Below, piece by piece: positions 41,726 through 44,644 of a stretch of 44,644 nucleotides of DNA. Position numbers and translations under genes: made by a program. The DNA comes from Burkholderiales bacterium (GTDB taxonomy: Bacteria > Pseudomonadota > Gammaproteobacteria > Burkholderiales > Burkholderiaceae). The notes below the pieces were generated by a model. The model had not been told where the DNA came from. It saw nothing but the letters and a program-made list of their open reading frames with translations, and searched no databases. The DNA lies in NCBI GenBank assembly GCA_947372535.1, contig CANBUA010000003.1:1-44644 (forward strand). The letters are read 5' to 3'. Numbering within the stretch: the stretch's first letter is position 1; each line of letters opens with the position of its first letter.

Positions 41726-42446
41726 GCACAACTTCCACGCTGCGCCACAGCGTTTTGCCACCGCTGGCCTTGTCGAGATCAGCCAGAGCCAGGTCGAAGG
41801 CCGCCCTCTCGGCTTCATCGGGCGCGATCACCGGCAGCACAAAGCTGGACAGGTCCACGGCCGGATGGTCGCTGGACGACTGCCCGTTGCCCTCGTCGGC
41901 CCCATCGCTGTCGATCAGCAGGGCGTCCTGGCCCCGCGTCATGTTGATGAAAACGGTGGCCAGCAGCTCGGCGTCCATCAAGGCGCCGTGCAGTGTGCGG
42001 TGGGTGTTGTCCACTTCCAGGCGGCGGCACAGCGCATCCAGCGAGTTGCTCTTGCCCGGGAACATCTCGCGGGCCATGAGCAGGCTGTCGATCACGCCGT
42101 CCACATGGTCGGTGAACTTGCCACGCCCCAAGCGAGCCAGTTCGGCGTTCAGGAAGCCAATGTCGAAGGCCGCGTTGTGGATGATGACTTCGGCGCCGCG
42201 GCAGTAGTCCAGGATCTGGTCGACCAGGCTGGCGAACAGCGGCTTGTCGGCCAGGAACTCGTCGGTCAGGCCGTGGATGCGCACGGCATCCTCGTGGTTG
42301 GGCCGCTCGGGGTTGAAGTAGAAATGCAGGTGCCGGCCGGTCAGGCGGCGGTTGACCATTTCCACGCAACCAATTTCGATGATGCGGTCGCCCGAGTCGG
42401 GGCTCAGGCCGGTGGTTTCGGTGTCGAGAAAAATCTGACGCGACAT
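41721..42446 (-). CDS. dnaQ: DNA polymerase III epsilon subunit (3'-5' proofreading exonuclease)
   Basis: 241 residues. The DEDDh exonuclease motifs are visible: FLDTETTGL with D8 and E10 (motif I), HNAAFDIGFLN (motif II) and HGALMDAELLATVF (motif III with the histidine and last aspartate). The C-terminal tail that binds the polymerase alpha subunit follows. Epsilon removes misinserted bases during replication. Start and fdx stop overlap in TGATG, so it is coupled to fdx and thus to the isc operon. Confidence 0.96.
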   Translation of the reverse strand: MSRQIFLDTETTGLSPDSGDRIIEIGCVEMVNRRLTGRHLHFYFNPERPNHEDAVRIHGLTDEFLADKPLFASLVDQILDYCRGAEVIIHNAAFDIGFLNAELARLGRGKFTDHVDGVIDSLLMAREMFPGKSNSLDALCRRLEVDNTHRTLHGALMDAELLATVFINMTRGQDALLIDSDGADEGNGQSSSDHPAVDLSSFVLPVIAPDEAERAAFDLALADLDKASGGKTLWRSVEVVL

Positions 42447-42784
42447 CAGTGGTTCTCTCTGGCGTGGTTGATCGTGTACTTGGGGATCTCAACGGTGAGA
42501 TCCTGCCCCGCCACGATGGCCTGGCAACTCAGGCGCGAATTGGGCTCCAGGCCCCAGGCGCGGTCCAACAGGTCTTCTTCGGCCTCTTCCATCGCATTGA
42601 GGCTGTTGAAGCCCTCGCGCACGATGACGTGGCAGGTGGTGCAGGCCGCGCTCATGTCGCAGGCGTGCTCGATCGCGATGTGGTGTTCCAGCAGCGCTTC
42701 GCAGATGCTGGTGCCGGGGGCCACGGTGAGCAGCTTGCCCTCAGGGCAGAGGCTGGCGTTGGGCAGGATCTTGATGACAGGCAT
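42446..42784 (-). CDS. fdx: ISC-type [2Fe-2S] ferredoxin
   Basis: 112 residues. Four cluster ligands fit the adrenodoxin-type pattern: C42, C48 and C51 in HACDMSAACTTCHV, and C87 in SRLSCQAIV. It supplies electrons for iron-sulfur cluster assembly on IscU. It lies nine bases downstream of hscA, the usual isc order hscA-fdx, and is coupled to dnaQ. The call is secure. Confidence 0.96.
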   Translation of the reverse strand: MPVIKILPNASLCPEGKLLTVAPGTSICEALLEHHIAIEHACDMSAACTTCHVIVREGFNSLNAMEEAEEDLLDRAWGLEPNSRLSCQAIVAGQDLTVEIPKYTINHARENH

Positions 42785-42793
42785 GGGGTACTC

Positions 42794-44644
42794 TCAGATC
42801 TGATCGAGTTGGCGCCCCGCCAGGGCCTGGCGGATGCTGCGGTTCATGCGTTCGGCGGCGAAGCCTTCAGTGCCGTTGGCCAGGGCTTTGGTGGCGGCCT
42901 CCAGGGCCTCCAGATCGCCTCGGTCGCAGCGCGAGCCGATCTGCGTCAACAACTCGTCGATCTCGGCGCGTTGCTGCGGGCTGAGCAGGTCGCCATCGGC
43001 GGCCAGCGCGGTGCGCGTGGCTTCCAGCATGCGCTCGGCTTCGACGCGGGCTTCGCGCAGGGCGCGGTCCTTCATGTCGGCCGCCGCCGTGGTGAAGCCT
43101 TCGCGCAGCATGGTGGCCACCTGCTCATCGGTGAGGCCATAGCTGGGCTTGATCACCACCGACGCTTCCACGCCCGACAACAGCTCCTTGGCCGACACGC
43201 TCAAGAGGCCATCGGCATCCACCTGGAAGCTGACGCGGATGCGCGCCGCGCCCGCAGCCATAGGCGGGATGCCGCGCAACTCGAAGCGCGCCAGCGAGCG
43301 GCAGAACTCGACCTGCTCGCGCTCGCCCTGCACCACGTGCACGGCCAGGGCGGTCTGGCCATCCTTGAAGGTGGTGAAGTCTTGCGCCAGGGCACAGGGG
43401 ATGGGGGTGTTGCGCGGGATGATGCGCTCGACCAGGCTGCCCATGGTCTCCAGGCCCAGCGACAGGGGCAACACATCCAGCAGCAGCAGGTCGCCCTGCA
43501 CGTTGTTGCCGGCCAGCTGGTTGGCCTGGATGGCGGCACCCAGGGCCACCACCTCATCCGGGTTGAGGTCGGTCAGCGGGGGCTGGCCGAAGAAGGCGCC
43601 CACGGCATCGCGCACGGCCGGCATGCGGGTGGAGCCGCCCACCATCACCACGCCCTTGACGCCATCCGGCTTGACCTTGGCGTCGCGCAGCACGCGCTTG
43701 ACCGCGGCCAGCGATTTGTCGATCAGCGGTTTGGCCAGCGTGGCCAGTTGCTCGCGGGTGATGCGCACCGACAGCATGCCGCCCGAGAGCGCACAGGCCA
43801 GGTGGGTGCTGCCATCGGTGGAGAGCTTCTCTTTGGCGCGGCGCGCGGCCACCAGCACGGCCCGCTTGTCTTGCGGGGTGACGGTCTGCATGTCGGCCTC
43901 GGCCAGGGCGTGATCCGCCAGCGTGTGGTCGATGTCGTCACCGCCCAGGGCCGAATCGCCGCCGGTGGCCACCACCTCGAACACGCCGCGGCTGAGCTGC
44001 AGCAGCGAGATGTCGAAGGTGCCGCCGCCCAGGTCGTAGATGGCGTACAGGCCTTCGGAGCCGTTGTCCAGTCCGTAGGCGATGGCGGCGGCAGTGGGTT
44101 CATTCAGCAGGCGCAGCACGTTGAGGCCGGCCATCTGCGCCGCGTCCTTGGTGGCCTGTCGCTGGGCGTCATCAAAGTAGGCGGGCACGGTGATCACCGC
44201 GCCGAACAGGTCGTCGTTGAAGGTGTCTTCGGCGCGCTGGCGCAGGCTGGCCAGGATCTCGGCCGACACCTCCACCGGGCTCTTGCAGCCGGCCACCGTC
44301 TGCACATGGACCATGCCGGGCGTGTCTTCGAGCACATACGGCAGGCGCGTGGTATCGCCCAGATCGGCGACCCGGCGGCCCATGAAGCGCTTGACCGACA
44401 CGATGGTGTTGACCGGGTCTTCGGCCTGAGCGCTCAGGGCGTCAAAGCCAATCTGGCGGCGCACCTGGCCTTGTTCGCCCAAGTGGTAGCGCACAGCAGA
44501 AGGCAGGATCACCCTGCCCTGTTCATCGGGCAGGCATTCGGCGCTGCCTTGGCGCACCGAGGCGATCAGGGAATGGGTGGTGCCCAGGTCGATGCCCACC
44601 GCGATGCGTCGCTGGTGGGGGTCGGGCGATTGTCCGGGCTCGGA
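42794..44644 (-). CDS. hscA: Fe-S assembly chaperone HscA (N terminus beyond right edge)
   Basis: The frame is open through the last base: 15 codons upstream of the apparent GTG start at 44599 read [15 protein letters not shown], which is the normal HscA N-terminal region, so the gene starts outside the window and the GTG is internal. The visible part has the Hsp70 ATPase signatures [27 protein letters not shown] and [15 protein letters not shown], then a substrate-binding domain and helical lid. HscA with HscB releases clusters from IscU. It heads the visible hscA-fdx-dnaQ string. Confidence 0.96.
   Translation of the reverse strand, partial: SEPGQSPDPHQRRIAVGIDLGTTHSLIASVRQGSAECLPDEQGRVILPSAVRYHLGEQGQVRRQIGFDALSAQAEDPVNTIVSVKRFMGRRVADLGDTTRLPYVLEDTPGMVHVQTVAGCKSPVEVSAEILASLRQRAEDTFNDDLFGAVITVPAYFDDAQRQATKDAAQMAGLNVLRLLNEPTAAAIAYGLDNGSEGLYAIYDLGGGTFDISLLQLSRGVFEVVATGGDSALGGDDIDHTLADHALAEADMQTVTPQDKRAVLVAARRAKEKLSTDGSTHLACALSGGMLSVRITREQLATLAKPLIDKSLAAVKRVLRDAKVKPDGVKGVVMVGGSTRMPAVRDAVGAFFGQPPLTDLNPDEVVALGAAIQANQLAGNNVQGDLLLLDVLPLSLGLETMGSLVERIIPRNTPIPCALAQDFTTFKDGQTALAVHVVQGEREQVEFCRSLARFELRGIPPMAAGAARIRVSFQVDADGLLSVSAKELLSGVEASVVIKPSYGLTDEQVATMLREGFTTAAADMKDRALREARVEAERMLEATRTALAADGDLLSPQQRAEIDELLTQIGSRCDRGDLEALEAATKALANGTEGFAAERMNRSIRQALAGRQLDQI

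Noticed and set aside
44597..44599. GTG at 44599 as the hscA start
   Set aside because: The frame continues to the window edge with the normal HscA N-terminal residues, so the gene is cut by the window, not started there.
1..44644. CRISPR arrays, insertion sequences, rRNA genes
   Set aside because: I looked for regularly spaced repeats, transposase motifs and rRNA blocks and saw none.

Overview
The window looks like a chromosomal segment of a high-GC betaproteobacterium of the order Burkholderiales. Evidence is the ctaC/ctaD, bioC and comF neighbourhood, the hscA-fdx end of an isc operon next to dnaQ, and a uniform high-GC codon pattern. Genus cannot be fixed from the sequence alone. Both ends cut genes: coxA runs off the left edge and hscA off the right edge.

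Layout. (1) 1-4331: respiratory and housekeeping genes: coxB-coxA on the minus strand behind a sigma70-like promoter, then bioC divergent from comF, then a GNAT acetyltransferase. (2) 4346-10081: a stress-type island: a VIT/CCC1 transporter, a DUF1269-like glycine-zipper protein, a PRC-barrel protein, a three-BON protein, a P-loop kinase, a small conserved-looking protein, an overlooked 51-residue ORF and a YXWGXW protein. Three intergenic gaps here share a 15-bp partial dyad (TGTTCG-N4-CGCAC). (3) 10082-13536: a CDF-type metal transporter, a secreted cyanophycinase-like protein with a second degenerate half, and a VOC protein. (4) 13674-41455: an extracellular contractile injection system (eCIS, phage-tail-like, Afp/PVC family) with its own regulator and cargo. 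(5) 41535-44644: a tRNA-Val(CAC) with terminator, then dnaQ, fdx and hscA, all on the minus strand.

How the eCIS locus works as a unit. A sigma54-dependent activator (13674-15074) is followed by three imperfect 14-bp dyads and a near-consensus -24/-12 promoter at 15238-15253. From there about 26 kb reads in one direction with most genes overlapping or abutting: a small winged-helix-like protein, one sheath, one tube, a gp26-like protein, a disordered protein, a DUF4255 cap, an AAA+ ATPase, an FNPE-motif adaptor, a LysM adaptor, a separate hub and spike, gp25, two gp6-like baseplate wedges, a gp7-like wedge, a 1241-residue beta-helix protein and a coiled-coil/Ig protein. The operon ends in a cargo cassette: a DUF4157 protein with two HExxH motifs, a second protein with HEGHH but no DUF4157, and an unlisted 57-residue ORF. 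All three carry a CACGG...PRC cysteine motif near the N terminus or, in the last, near its only end. I infer that this motif is a loading or recognition tag and that the last ORF is a stand-alone or remnant tag.

No capsid, terminase, lysis, integrase, T6SS membrane-complex or ClpV genes, CRISPR array or insertion sequence was seen.
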